NCBI GenBank assembly: GCA_037157565.1
Contig: JAZHRO010000013.1
Location: forward strand, 35,592,501-35,656,500
DNA: 64,000 nt
Origin: Thalassia testudinum
Taxonomy: Eukaryota > Streptophyta > Magnoliopsida > Alismatales > Hydrocharitaceae
Reading direction: 5' to 3'
Shown: one piece after another, positions 9,401 to 21,552 of the stretch
Layout of the letters: each line of letters starts with the position of its first letter
How positions within the stretch are numbered: the first letter of the stretch is position 1
Program-made: the position numbers and the translations under genes
The notes under the pieces: model-generated
Databases searched by the model: none
The model's input: the letters and a program-made list of their open reading frames with translations, nothing else
Told to the model about the DNA's origin: nothing

Positions 9401-10629
9401 TGGGGGGATGGATATTTATCTTTGAATTCATTCGTCAGCTCCGTAGATTTGTTTTATTTTATATATAAAAAAAAATCAAAATTAGGAAAGAGAATTTGGG
9501 TTTAAGAAAATTTTCGATCTTAAGAAATACTATATTATGTTCTGAACACAAAGACCCTTCAGGTCTTTGGACTTAATCAGCCCGTATATCCACTAAAATG
9601 TGGATTTGTTTTTCGAGTTCTCGCCAACTTGAATTTTATTTTAATTGGAGTAAATAAGTTTGGGTAATAAGTACACGACTTATCAACCCGCCCTCTGATG
9701 TGAGGGAATTTTGAGTCTTAAGCATCTACATACTTTCTTTGCACTGACTCGTTATTTGACGATTTTAATGGAAATTGGGTAGCTAATGAACCTTCTAGGG
9801 TGATATGGCTGGCAAGTTATCGTGGGTAACAGCCCATAGGTAGGTTGTCCAGAGGCCAGTCACTGACCTTTCTCTTTTTGCTGCCTTTAGGTAAATCTTA
9901 GACCAGGGAAGCCACCTACTTAAAAAAAAAAAAAAAAATCAAAAAGGAGAAAAGAACAAAAAGAAATAAGCCACACTTCGCCGCACGAGTATGGCTGGCA
10001 AGTTGTCGGTGGTAACAGCTCATCGACCGGTTATCCAGAACCCAGCTCAGAAAATGCACTAAAAATTCCCAAAACACTTAGGAAGAAGCGGAGAAGTAGA
10101 ATAAACCGGGGAGATATACACTGGATTCACCCTTGTGTTGACCCCGTTAAAAAAAAAAAAATAATAATAATAATAAAAGTAGGGAGAAAGCTACCGGTTG
10201 TAAAGATACACCTTTAGGAAGAATTCTTTTTGAGGTCACCTAGAGGCGTAGAAATCCGAAGTCCGTTCTAATTGCCGGTCAACGAGTCTATCACAATCAC
10301 AATAAGATGCTTAAAACTTAGGGTTCTCATCAAATCTTGGGTGAGTTGAATGGCCGTAGAAAGCCACTCTTAAACCCTAAAATTTGAAAATCCAAAAAAA
10401 AAAAGAGAGTAAAAACAGAAAAAGAAAATTTTCTTTGAATAAGGCGAGGCTTGAGGCGGTCTGCATTTTGGCTGATACCCGGGCACTGTTGTGTCTTTGA
10501 AAGTTCAGTTCTTAAGTAGATAATTTCTTAATGATTGAAAATAACTCAGGTCCAAATAATCTAACCTAATTCTTTTATAAATATCATATAGTTTTTGCTA
10601 GGGACTAGCAAAAGATAGGCATGGGGGTA
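6403..10629 (+). mobile_element. Family A internal region, copy 2
   Basis: Exact-length repeat of 410-4636 at an offset of 5,993 bases. The three differences I found are at 641/6634 (C/T), 4226/10219 (C/A) and 4435/10428 (T/A). It has the same primer site (6406-6423), intron signals (6565-7560), ORF and 3' tracts. Near-identity means very recent origin or recent gene conversion. Confidence 0.9.
7586..9379 (+). CDS. Unknown ORF of the family A element (copy 2)
   Basis: Identical in translation to the ORF at 1593-3386, with the same start reasoning (acceptor at 7560, ATG at 7586). The ORF is intact in both copies and none of the visible substitutions between the copies falls inside it. The acidic middle, the GVGLHH motif and the C-terminal hydrophobic segment are as in copy 1. 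Function unknown. Confidence 0.7.
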   Translation: MNPSTYFTHSRSFTPVMNYPQHDDYPDSYCNRPSVSWDNSDWGYNSGPPCLGSNPEHFDSQFYPSQSCIDYRSSSFHEQPNAIYNQEGYTDPYPSSDFTAFRSSPSFEQSEMTYYQDGYNESQFVNSSTLMSNPPNPEPTHLVQVNQVQDKVLANLRNIIQSLEVQPIPCIERLEPLIEMIDDLNKSLLDWLQDVKDKNPGEFLLGKLAKLRMRFVVALIQSWNNSQDELSSGKPMTEPAQAPVGGDTCYEADQIELKQPIKDDLISSPEIPEPGYEGTYVSLERKVTNDFGTYIDTDPDGEDSSCEVSHEFSDHDFCETIGPEESDRSFDSPITEETDLIRAHDTDPESHFLEELIQCPDYQLHPVELIDDSNSEIIRPKSILILPHHLDLEISDGVMNIQEVMEFDMPNEEDRSWEILIWEVNFGGNGRLSRRVPFKLKPSNQNPYDICFEDVKLKHTFNDYPFELQFSVTRHFGLGLHPHKSQARPRLHSDFRFWVIFIQNLRYSRLWGVGLHHNLVHICGPLLTGRRILLFILILTCTCEFFISFLCIVCLAEGTKLSTYTVLFHFHLGADPISTQFRCFLRFSTLFYVFLIQ

Positions 10630-12395
10630 TGATGTAAACACATTTACACTACTTAAAATGTCTATTTATGCATGTTCTTAAGCATAGGATTGCATTTCAT
10701 AATATAAATATTGCATAACATGCATCATCTTGCATTTAGAGTAGTTTGAATAAAATGGAGGTTAATTGTCTCATTTTATGTGCTTGGACAGGGCAAACAT
10801 TTAATCGGGGCCTCGGATCAAAGATCCAACCGTATGGATGTGATCATGGCGACGATTGGAGTTCAACGACTCCAAGATCGCCCTAATCAGGTATCCGTAG
10901 CATCAGATAGAGACCGGGGAACCCTAGAAGATCAATGGCCAGGATGGTGTAAATCCACACTTCAGATGGAAAATCCGATCACACGGATGAATTCGGATCG
11001 ACGATCGCAGCCCAACGACACAAAAATCGAGTCAATCCGACATCCGTGGCACCATCTACAACTTCCAGAAGATGGACGGCCAAGATGGCGCCACGTGGCA
11101 CCATCCCGGCCGCCCAAACGGCCGCCTACACTCTATGAAGACCGCGCACCCATCCCCTCTCCGCCGTTGGATCTCAATCCAACGGCTGTGGACGCTTCGT
11201 TTTAAAAGCATCCGCGCGACCATTTGGGCGAGGCAGCGCAGCGGTCCAGCGCCTTATCGCGAGGCGCTGGCGCGCGTTCGAGCCTCGCCAAGCAATTTTT
11301 GAGGCGAGCGGGCGCGCTCCAATTGACCGCACGATCACGATCCAACGGCCGCGCGCGCCCGATAGCGCCGACGCGCAATTGGACGCTCTGGTGAACGCGC
11401 GATCGTACGCGCAGGCGGGCGGGCGGCAGCGGTGAAGGCGCGATTTTAAGCCGTCCGATCTCTCGATCGGACGGCTGAAAATCAAGCGACGTGCGTGGGC
11501 GTTACGCGCGGGCAGCCGAGCGGGCGCGCGTGGGCGCGGAGGCTACGCCCACGTTGAGGGCTTTAGCGACGGTTTTATCCGTCACTAAAGACCCCTTATT
11601 TATTATTTTGAAGATGTAATGTCCATTTTGCCCCCACTCCTTGCAACTATAAAAGGAGACCCCCTCCATACGAAATTTTCATCCCTTCCTTCTCCTCTCT
11701 ACCTCTCCAAAGCTCAAGAGAAGCTTGTCCCACACCCGGGATGCTTCTCACGAGATAAAGTCCAAATTTTCGTCCCCCTTCGGAAGTGGATCCCGCGACG
11801 ACGACGGCGTGCTGCTTCGTTCCCGTTCTTCTGCTTCGTCCTTCTTCGTCCCGCTTCGTTCTCCTTCGTCCAGGCGTCGTCCCGTCCGGCTCGTCCTCCA
11901 AGCGACCGTCGAGGAGAATTCTCTCTCCCTATTCTTTTTACTGCTTTCTAGTATAGATTTACTGCTTTCTAGAGTAGTCTATTCGTCCTCCGAGCGATCG
12001 TCGAGGAGGACATTTCTCCCTCCATTCTTTTAATGCTTTCTAGAGTAATTGTTTTATGTTTTCTAGTTGTAACGAAAGAACTCTTTTATGATAAATTCCT
12101 TGTCTATTCTACATCTCATTTTGATTTCCATGTATAGTATTCCTTCTCTCTCTCTTACTCCCTCTCTCTCTTTTATTTGTTGTAGATACTTAGATAGTTT
12201 AAATTGAATTTCTTTGTGACAAAATAAAAAGAAACGCGAAGTTTTTAAATCAAACGTTCTCCTCCCTGTGTTCGACCCGGAATTTTAATTTCGGTATAAA
12301 TTTTATTTGTTGAATACGAATCCTTCGCTTTCGAACTACAACGACAGGTTTTCCAAAACCGAACACGTTGGCGTAGGTTCGTAACACGTTCAACA
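10630..12395 (+). repeat. Family A LTR 3 (1,766 bases, right end of array)
   Basis: Starts TGATGTAAACAC after the copy 2 polypurine tract and ends CAACA at 12395. It is followed not by a primer site but by foreign sequence (GGGTCTTCGC...) that belongs to element B. The first five flanking bases, GGGTC, should be the target duplication; the left copy is outside the window. TATA box at 11648-11656. Confidence 0.93.
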
Positions 12396-12499
12396 GGGTC
12401 TTCGCAGGACTCACCTTCTCTGGCTACCCAGGTAATTCTCAGGTGGTCGATCTTTTGATCAAGGGGTCCATTTGCCTCGTACCTCTACAGTCACCTAAC

Positions 12500-14650
12500 A
12501 TTTTGGGTGTCTTGATTGAGTCCAGCACCTGCTTGGAAGAAGGTCCTTAAAACCTCCTTTAGAAATTCACTCTCCTCGAGGTCGAGCCTCAATTCCCTTG
12601 TTTATGCAGAAACCTTCCACATAGCCCCTTCCACATTGCCTCAGCTCCCTTGTTTGTGCTATAACCCCTCCACTTCTAATTCAAAACCTAGTTCTCTCTC
12701 TTCTTCCATCATGACACAACATCCAACTTCTGATTCTACATCCTGATTCCACCACCTGATCCAAAAATGCAGCCTGGTTACTTAGGATTACCCTTCAAGA
12801 AACCTGAATCACAAAGATCCATGAGAGATAGGATGATTGAGGATGCCCTTGAATTCTATGAAATCAAATATAAACCCTCAACACCAATAGAAAACATTTA
12901 GGTTGATATCCCAGCAACCACAGCCTTCATCATAAACTGTGCCCAAATTCTATTGACAGAAGCCATAAAAGGATCAACCTGAGAAATGCTCCTAACATGA
13001 TACATTGAGATAGAAAAATTACACAAATCTGAATACCTTCAATGCTTGACAAATCCTGTACTTTGGGAACAACACCAAGATGCTCTTGAAAAACGGGTAG
13101 AAATGATGAGATCACTAAAACAAACTATCAACCAGAAATACCCGTATATACCAGAAACAGAGGATGAACCATCTTGGAACATCATTAAGGATCAATCCAG
13201 TTTCCCAGACCTCGGGATTGAGGCACAGGGTGGTTGTGGATTCCCAACCTAGACAGAAGACAACATTAAATTAGGTTGGAAAGTTGCAGGAGAACACAAT
13301 GCTGAGCCAACCCTAGACCTTGAATCACCAAGCTTAGAATTCCAAGACTCCTGCAATAATGAGATCAGAATTGAACCTCTTGAGGGTATAAATTCCGCCC
13401 CTTATTTTGATAAGGTAACCTTCGAAGGTTATTTGGACTTAGATTCTAGTAATTCTACCCACATCCTAGACCTAGAATCTAGATCCGAAACTTATTGGGA
13501 AGATTATGAGGCCTCATATGATAAAGATCAAATTTTTAAAGAATATGATTCCGAGCCTTTATTTGATGAATATCCTTCTCTAACATCATCAGGAAATATG
13601 ATCGATTTTCCAGAAGACATGCCAATTTACGATACAGAAACCGAGGAGTTGGATGAGTGGGGTTTCAATTGGGTCTATCCTACCAACTTAGAACTTGAGC
13701 CTAGACAGAACACCTTTTTAAGCCCAAAATTGACATATAGGCTAGACCCCAGTCAGGCTGCTGATTCCACATCAGATGATTTATGCTATGGTGGAATTCA
13801 TGACTATGAATCTCATTTAGAAATTGATTTTCACAAACTCTCCGACAACTTCGGATCTAACTATAATTTTGGAGAGACTCTTTCCTGAACACACCAAGCT
13901 AGTCTACGACCTCAGCTCACATGACTCATTCTCTGACTCCGACTCTGAGGTCCCGGTTCCTGAGATCACTAATTCAAATAACATAGAATCATTTCTTTTC
14001 GATTCATAGGAACCAAAAACAGAAAATACCATGAGTGATTGCAACCCAGAATTCAAATCTTTTCTCAATTTAGATTTCCGTCATCCTATAAACACTCTTC
14101 AGGCATTTGATAGTTACCCAGAGGACTCTTTACAGGAGACCACCTGTCATTTGTTTTTAGAAGAGCCCTCATACACAGTTCTCATTGAAGCCACCTCTTC
14201 TCAACCTTGACCCGCAACCGGACTCAATTTCTATTCAGATTCACCTCTCACCGAGCCGATTGAAATTCCACATCAGGTTGCAAACACTGATCAGACAAAA
14301 GACCATGCTCCATCATTCTCTGATCATCCCTATAGGGTTTCTACATCATTCATTGATTATTTTTCAGGTTCCTACTCTGACCAGGCTGATTCGACTCAGC
14401 CAAACCCCGTATTCACATTTCCACATTCATCTGAGCTTCATAGTATATGGTGGGTTCCACACCTTTTCATCTACATCTATCAACCCACCAGATTGATTGG
14501 GTTTGGGCTGCATCATTAGCCTGTTGATCTGAACAAGCACTTGGTTGGACCAACCGGGCTCTTGATCAAGGTGCTTGTTATACTAAACTCTGCTAATTTG
14601 ACCATTCCCTCTACATCCCATTTACCGCTTGGCTGAAGGCGACAAATTTA
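12500..14650 (+). pseudogene. Decayed ORF of family B, related to the family A ORF
   Basis: Coding-like segments in shifting frames, broken by stops: 12516-12746, 13046-13252, 13433-13888 (about 151 residues, highly acidic and rich in Tyr), 13824-14009 and 14185-14496. Near the end GFGLHH matches GVGLHH of the A ORF. A LAEG-like stretch follows (CTTGGCTGAAGGCGACAAA near 14630), which A also has (CTAGCTGAAGGCACTAAA near 3255). Composition and order agree with the A ORF, so I read it as a dead homologue. Function unknown. Confidence 0.55.
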
Positions 14651-15610
14651 ACGCTCAACGAGAGGCAGCCCGTCATTCTCTTTTGAAAAACCTGAAACCT
14701 TTCCTGATACCTTTTCACACTTAAGGTTCACCCTTTAGGACAGCCAACTCCACCTCAGGTGCTTGCATCTGAGATTAGAAATCGTCTGCAACAGTCACCC
14801 CAACCCATTCATTCATCAAACATCTGTCCTAATGTATGAACTAAGTTGAATAAAAATCCCCTAAGTTACAATAAGGACATTGCAAATCTTAGGCATGGGG
14901 GGATGAAAGTGCAAATCTTGTAAGAAAATGTTTTAAACAAAAAAATTCACATATACCAAAAACACCATAAAAATTAAAAAAATTTTTGAAAAAGAATAAT
15001 AAAATAAGAGGAGGAAAGCAAATTTTGTGGACTATACAAAGGAGGAGGAAAAGAAAAAGGAACAAAATGAAAAGAAGGAGCACAAAATGAAAGAAAAGTA
15101 ATAGTCATTAGTAAGAAATTAAGGAATTAACATAAGTTCTAAACCGCATTCAGGAAAAGAAATGGAAAGTGCATAGTGAGATTAGTAAGAATGCGAACTT
15201 TAGGTATTCTTGGATAGACTCTTAGTATCCATTAAGATCTAGACATTCCTCAAGAGGTTGAGGAAAATGAAAAGCTTAAGTATTAAGTCTAATGCTTAGG
15301 GAGTATTGGGCCTCGTTAATTAACTTTTGATTTACAGGACTTAGTAACCTAAGCACCCTAACTTCACACACAGCCTGGTTCAGTAAGCATAAAAATCAAA
15401 ATCACGCAGAAGCATTGCAAAAATTCTGAAAATGACACCTAGAGTAAGAGCGGTCGATCAACACAAGTTGATTTGGATGAGTTCTCAGCGTGGAGAGGCA
15501 GGAAATTCCCCTCGAAGATGCGTAACAAAATATCATCTCCTCGGTGCCTGTCTTTTAGGATATTTATATATCCTACTGGGGGCATATAAGCACTCTGTTG
15601 GTTCAGATTC

Positions 15611-15765
15611 CATGGATGGCATTATCCCGAAATGTCAATTGTCAGGGTCTGAATTCGACCACGGAACACCATGGATGGGATTATCTCGAAATCTCAACAG
15701 CCAGGGTTCTGGGGATTACCATGGGCGGTGCTATCTCGAAGTATCGACTGTCAGGAACCCTTGAG
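15611..15765 (+). repeat. Three imperfect tandem repeats in family B 3' region
   Basis: Units start at 15611 (CATGGATGGCATTATCCCGA), 15670 and 15720, with periods of 59 and 50. Each holds CATGG, TATC and CGAA followed by TCAGG or CCAGG. They resemble the twice-repeated TATGGCTGGCAAGTTATCG motif of family A. Confidence 0.6.
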
Positions 15766-16189
15766 GATTGATGATGGGGACAAGGAATCCGATACAGACC
15801 GTGTTGAAAAGCCAATCCTAAGCTAGAATTAAAAAGAAAAAGAGAGAGAAAACTCTCCAAACATATAAATCTTCTACCTCTCTTTCTTACAAAACGCATT
15901 GTGAACTGAGCCAGGGCTAAAATTATCTCAAGCACGGGTGCTTTAACCACAAAGTCCAATAAACCTTAGGTTAGTTCTTGTAGGCCTTAAAAACCTTTGT
16001 TAAGGACTGAAGCTGAGGCTAGACAGATCTAGATCTTGGTTGGTACTAGAGTACCTTTTAGGCCTATGGTTGGCACTCTGACCTAATCTAGTTTGCAAAA
16101 GAAAAAGCACTTATCTGAAGTCATTAAGAACTTCATGGTCTAGAACAAGGGTTGAAACCTTAAAATTTTGCTAAGGGACTAGCAAAAGC

Positions 16190-16203
16190 TAGGCATGGGG
16201 GTA
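16190..16203 (+). promoter_or_regulatory. Polypurine tract, family B
   Basis: AGGCATGGGGGTA followed by the LTR start TGATGAGAACC. The preceding bases (GGGACTAGCAAAAG) are also shared with family A, which links the two families. Confidence 0.7.
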
Positions 16204-16970
16204 TGATGAGAACCTCATCATAAACCCTAACTAGCACAATCTAACCCAGATATGTGAGAAAAAGCTCCTACATAACCCAAAGAAAGGCTTAACTCAGAGA
16301 ATTCTGAGTTTAAGAATAAAACAAATCATAAGAGGTAAAACTGCAATTTCACCAATGCAATTTGCAAACAGGGTAATTAAGGGTCCAAACACAGGTCAAA
16401 CAAGCTTAACAATGAGAGAAGTAGGTTGATCTGATCTGAAAAGGGTTATAGCAACTTCTAGAAATTAAATGACATTCTGTAACCCTAAAGCAAACCCACT
16501 TCAATTCATGAGGTTCGAGGAATGATACAAATCAATTAAACCCTTTAAAATTCATATAAAAATATTCTTTAGGACTTAGAACCTTCAATTTGGCCTTAGA
16601 AACCTATTTTGACCTAAAAAGAGAACCATGCCTAATTAATAACTTAATTTGGATTTTTACGTAAATTGGCTGGTCAAACAAGGTCCAACCTAGAATTAAA
16701 ATTCACCATTAAAATCCTTAGGTTCAAATTGGTCTTGTATAAAAACTTGAGCCTAAGAAGAAACCTCCTTGACAAACTTTACAATTTTGTCCTCTTCATT
16801 TACTTTTTGACCCTTATCTTTTGAAACCCTTGCATTTAGGCCCCCAGCTTTTCATCGTTCTTTGCAGAATGGTTCTCCCTACAACTTCTGTGCAGCGCCA
16901 TACTCCGACAACCTTGCGCGGAGCATGACGCTGTGCAGGGCAGGGTTGCCTCCTGCAAAGCAGAAGCGGG

Positions 16971-18037
16971 GTTCCCTGCGACGTCCTCCGTCGCAGGGAC
17001 CTGCCCATGCCTTCTGCCGACCACCATACCTTCCGTGCGAATCCGCGGAAGGTATGGGTGTCATCTTCGGCCTTACTCCGGCGAGGTTGGCACGACGCCA
17101 GCACGCCCCTCCCTCTGCGCCAACCCCTTTATAAGGAGCGGCACACCTTGCCGACTCCGACAAGTTTCCTTTGACGGAGAATGACCCCCCTCTTCATCCC
17201 TTCCTCCTCCGTCAGAGAGCCCGAAGCTTCCGGCGAACTCCTCTTCCTCCTCGTCGCTCTGCTGCCTTACCTGCAGTAGGGTTTGCCTTGCTCCATCGTC
17301 CGCGCCGGGCTGTACCCGCCGGCGCCCTCCGCTTGCTTCCTCGTCGTCGAAACCCTCCTCCAGGGCGTCTTCGTCTCCAGCTCCGGCAGATACGAGCCGG
17401 CTGCTCTACCCTCCCCCTTCGTCGAATACTTAGGTAGATAGCTTCCTCTCTATTTCCCTTGCATTTCCTCCCTTTTAAACTGCCCTTTCAACCACCCAAC
17501 CGCCACTGTCCAGACCACCCTCTCCACCTCTGATCACCCCCTCCGACGAGACCATCTCACGATCACAGACACTCCCGCACCTTGTCGACCATCCCACAAG
17601 CTCCCTCACACTCCACTCTATCGATTCCCCATCTCCATTCACTGCCAAACGCTACCCGACCACCCCCCGAACAAAGCCACCTCTCCGGCCACAATCTGAC
17701 CTAGGTCAGCTTCTTCACGCACTCCTACATGCCGCTGACCACCGCACAAGCTTCGCCTCACTCCGGTGAAGCTTCCTGCGTATTCTAACTGGGCCGAGAG
17801 GCCGTTGTTGTGATTTCAGGTGCGCGCTCCTCGCCGCCATTGCTGACGAGCTGCAGCAACTTCACCTGCAGTTGCAGGCGTCCTCCAGCCCAGGTGCGCG
17901 TCCCAGGTCGCGCGGATTGTCTCTGCGAAGGCACCCAGGCCTATAGCTGGGGCAAAGGCGTAGCGGGCTGTTTCAATTAGCGGCAGGTAGCTCGCCTGCG
18001 GGCGCCAATCTGGGAGGTGGGACTTTAGTCCCACCTC
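16971..18037 (+). promoter_or_regulatory. Three strong inverted repeats in family B LTR
   Basis: First, TCCCTGCGACG pairs with CGTCGCAGGGA around 16973-17000 with a short loop. Second, ACCATACCTTCCG pairs with CGGAAGGTATGGGT around 17022-17058. Third, GAGGTGGGAC/GTCCCACCTC lies at 18014-18037 with a 4-base loop. The first two lie just upstream of the TATA-like box. Role unknown. Confidence 0.55.
17128..17135 (+). promoter_or_regulatory. TATA-like box of family B LTR
   Basis: TTTATAAG in a GC-rich setting, followed about 30 bases on by a pyrimidine-rich stretch, as in the family A LTR. Confidence 0.55.
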
Positions 18038-18309
18038 GGAAGTGCGTGGCCAAGCGCCCGCACTTAAATTGGAAAAGTGCCTAAGGCTTATCGCCTTCGA
18101 ACACAGGGGTCAGGTCCCTCTCCCGCACGCTGCGCGATACACGTTCGCTCGCCCTCGCCCGTGCTCATGCCCCGCGGGTCTGGGCAGGATCCGATTACCC
18201 AAACCGTGCACTCCTCGCCCACCACCGCACGCCGGTGGGCCTGGTTCCGGACGCGATACCCGCACCTGATTACCCGGCTCTGGGAGAGCAGTCCTAAGAG
18301 AGAAATCTG

Positions 18310-18860
18310 AGAAAAAGAGAGACGCGGGGAAGAGTAGAGGTAGGTTTTGCTCTGACCTTTGTGTGAGCGTGCAGAAAGAAAGAAGAAGGCAGGAAGGAAA
18401 AGAAGAAGGGAAGCGACCGAAGCCTTAGCTGCTCAGGGCAGCTGAAGAAGAAGTGAAGGAGAGAAACAGAAGAAGAAGAAAGGAAGAAGAAAAGAACTGT
18501 AGCAGAGCCACAGATAAGTCGTCTGAACGCAGTATCAGACGTCGGAATCCCCATAGCCGCAGAAGGCAAGAAGGAAAAGAAGAGAAAGAAGAAGATCACC
18601 ACAGCTGCCGGCTAAAGAAAAGAAGGAAAGAAAAGAAGAATAGAAGAAGAGGCCAAGAAAAGAAGAAAGAAGAAGGTAAGAAGAAAAAGAAGGAAGAAGA
18701 CATCACCGCCAGAAAGAAAGAAAGAACAGAAGAAAAACAAAGAGGAAAGAAGAAAGAACAAAGAAAGAAAGAAGAGAAGAAGAGAAACGGTCAAAGAAGA
18801 AGAAGAATAAGAAAAGAGAAAGAGAAGAAGAAGAAGCCAAGATCTCCCTCTCTCTCTCTC
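18310..18860 (+). repeat. Purine-only low-complexity stretch in family B LTR
   Basis: About 550 bases dominated by GAAGAAG, GAAAG and AGAAAA runs, ending in (CT)n near 18850. It can be read as a Lys/Glu/Arg-rich ORF of 139 residues, but this is composition, not coding signal. Such tracts favour triplex or unusual DNA structure. Confidence 0.75.
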
Positions 18861-19058
18861 TTATTTTTGTAATATAATAGAGTACTTAATTAAACTTCTA
18901 GAAGCATAATTGCTCCTTAAATTCGACCTAGGGAAAATGTTGTTCCGAGTAAAAAATTTGTAATAGTAATCTGGTAACTGTGTTGTCTTATACTATAACG
19001 ATTGACGAAACACAGAACAATTCTAACCTTACCAGCGTTACCATGCTTTTAAGGATCC

Positions 19059-19076
19059 AGAGAGAGAGAGAGAGAG
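19059..19076 (+). repeat. (AG)n microsatellite
   Basis: Nine AG units just outside the family B LTR end. Confidence 0.9.
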
Positions 19077-19705
19077 CACAGAAGAAAAAGAGAAAAAATG
19101 ACATAGTAGTCTTTCAGTTTCCATCTTAGGCTCTTATGTTTCCCGCGATGGGGTGTAGGAAACCAAAACCGCTCACTACTTGCATATTCTCAAGGACCAT
19201 AATCGTTAAAATGGAATTTACGATCCTACCCATCAATAAACTGTAATTTTCCAAAGAATTTCTATATAATTAATCATATATTATTGAAAATATAATTTAC
19301 CTAATTTTTATTGGATCACACAACAGACATATTTACCGATATATACATATTTAATATGTATCAATAAAAATCTTCTTATAATAATATAAAACATAATTTG
19401 TAGACCCACGTGATGATTCTAACATCCTTATCCACGTGTCCTATAGTTAGAGATCTTTGGTTAACCAATGAGCTTTTTGAAGTTCTTTTCAACACCGGTT
19501 CATCTCAGCCACCCATTTCACAACACAAGTACAGTACAGGATTGTCCCTTTTCTGTAAAAAGGCGCATGGATTTTAGCTTGATTTTTTAACATTTTTCAT
19601 ACGTAACAGATGGACCCGCCCTTGGTAAATGAGAGGCTTTGAGCTTTTTACCAGTGACCACGAAGGTTTCCCCATCCGCATACGGAAATCACTCTCTCTC
19701 TGTTT

Positions 19706-20000
19706 TTTTTTTAAGCAAAGAAAACTATTAAGGAAACAAAAAAAGATTCAACCACAACAGACAAATGACTGAGACATCCTCTCGACGAGGGAGGGAGACA
19801 TTAAAACATAGATAACAAATATAAAATAAAGAACAACCAAATGAATAGAAATACCCTTGTAACACAATCCGTAATGGATGTGAAAAATCTACCCTATGCT
19901 ACAAGATACAGCAGTGCCGTCAAAATAACCTCAACAATCAACACAATCCACGCGCACAAGTAACAACTGCCCGACAGCAAACCAACAATAGCTTAATCAT
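19706..20000 (-). mobile_element. Probable LINE 3' tail, 5'-truncated
   Basis: On the minus strand the sequence reads as a 3' untranslated region ending TTTCTTTGCTTAAAAAAAA, i.e. an A tail at 19706-19714. No coding part remains. The 5' limit is a guess. Confidence 0.4.
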
Positions 20001-21552
20001 AATGGACATCCGAAAATCATTCTTGCAGCGAAACACAGAAGACGATGATATTGATATTCCTCCTGTTGGCAATTAAAGATAGCATAAAGACAAAATGACC
20101 AAAGCACCGCCTTATCCAAGTGGAATTGAGCCACGTGTGCATTATATTCACCAGATCAGGTTTAGCGAATACTACGGTAACAATTATTCTGTGTAGATCA
20201 TAACGTACAGGAGCAGCCAACCAATCACTAGAAGATCCCCACTTTTATAATATTTTATGAGAGAAAATTGTATAATCGATGCAACGGTTGCAACAAAACG
20301 TAACGTGGAGCCATGGAGGTACCACGACTCTGACAGTCGCAGATGTCTCCGTTGTTTGATAACGATGGACATACGAAAGTGTTTTTCTTTTTTTTGGTCT
20401 TATCTCGTTTTTTATTATTAAACTTTTTTAATTCTACAGGACGTATTCTTTCGTAGTGAAGTTTCTCCGTCATTTCTTTTCCTTCTGGAGTACTCGAATT
20501 CTTCCCTTCGATGAAAAATTTACGTTAAAAAAAAACAAAAAAGGGATATACCCCATCCACCATCATTGCTTCATTGCTCGTCTCTGTCTTCCAATAAATA
20601 AATAAAGAAAATAAATAACCAACGATACAAACGATCATTTCCACGTCACATTCCGCATCCCCCCACGCTTTCAAAAAGAGGAACCGGCGAATCACGGCCG
20701 AATGTACCAACTCTTCGACACAGCAACTCACTGTCGATTTCTGTTAAAAAACGGCACATCCTACAACACACGTACCTCCTGAATCCGTACCCTTTTTTTT
20801 TCCTCGGGGTAGAAGACATCAAAGAGGCCATAGATTCAACCATTCATTTATCATTTTTCTTTCAGAAACAGGGCACAAAACAGGATGATAAAATCGCTAC
20901 CCAACTTTTGTCATCACTTGCGAAATCAATGGACAAGATGAAACACTTCGGATGATTCGTGAAATGCGTCGTGACAAGAGATTCTCTCGTTTTCGTGGAG
21001 ACAACGTAAAAATACTGCAACCTACGCTCGTGGGTGGAGACAAGAATAAAAGAATGATAAGGGCAATGTTACACTCCCTACAATGGAGGCAGAAGATTTC
21101 ATCAGCAGGAGCACAATTATAACTTTAAATTGATAGGTTATTATGTAATTTTGAGTAATTGCTATTATTACTTTAATAGTAAATAATTCTTGATTGTTAT
21201 TATCTAAATAAGATTTAAACATATATTTGAGAGGTTATGGGATCAGATCACAAGAAATTTTGCACCAGTCGCGTGACAGTTAAAAATAAGAGTAACAATT
21301 TCAAAATTATGTGGAACTCTTCCAAAAGGGGAAACGGGCAATTCGATGGGAATAAATTAAATAACGCATAATATATAAATATATGGCGTGAGGATACCAG
21401 ATCTCATCTCCCAATGTCCAAAAACGCTTCCCCGCTACCTGACCCGCAGAGCTAAATTGAATGCATCCTGTCGCAAAAAACCTGCTTGACGCTATTAGGC
21501 CATCACAATCCTTACTTGAGATATAAGAGTATCCCCTTGGAAGTTCGTACCA

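Larger units (their letters stand above)
12396..19019 (+). mobile_element. Family B LTR retrotransposon, 3' part (host of array A)
   Basis: Internal sequence (12396-16203) followed by a 3' LTR (16204-19019). Its layout mirrors family A: a decayed acidic ORF, an ACATTGC motif followed by a G-rich tract (about 14876-14904), a repeated motif in the 3' untranslated part, and AGGCATGGGGGTA just before the LTR. It has no 5' LTR in the window; array A abuts its interior, so A most likely inserted into B and the 5' half lies to the left. No gag or pol motifs are seen. Confidence 0.7.
16204..19019 (+). repeat. Family B 3' LTR (about 2.8 kb)
   Basis: Starts TGATGAGAACC after the polypurine tract. The end is placed at the CA of CACAGAACA (19019); an alternative is CGTTACCA near 19042. 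It holds a GC-rich promoter zone with hairpins, a TATA-like box at 17128-17135, a pyrimidine-rich transcribed part and a purine-only stretch (18310-18860). No partner LTR is in the window, so the right boundary is uncertain. Confidence 0.65.

Noticed and set aside
18453..18872. 139-residue Lys/Glu/Arg-rich ORF
   Set aside because: Pure product of the purine-only tract; no domain and no conserved frame.
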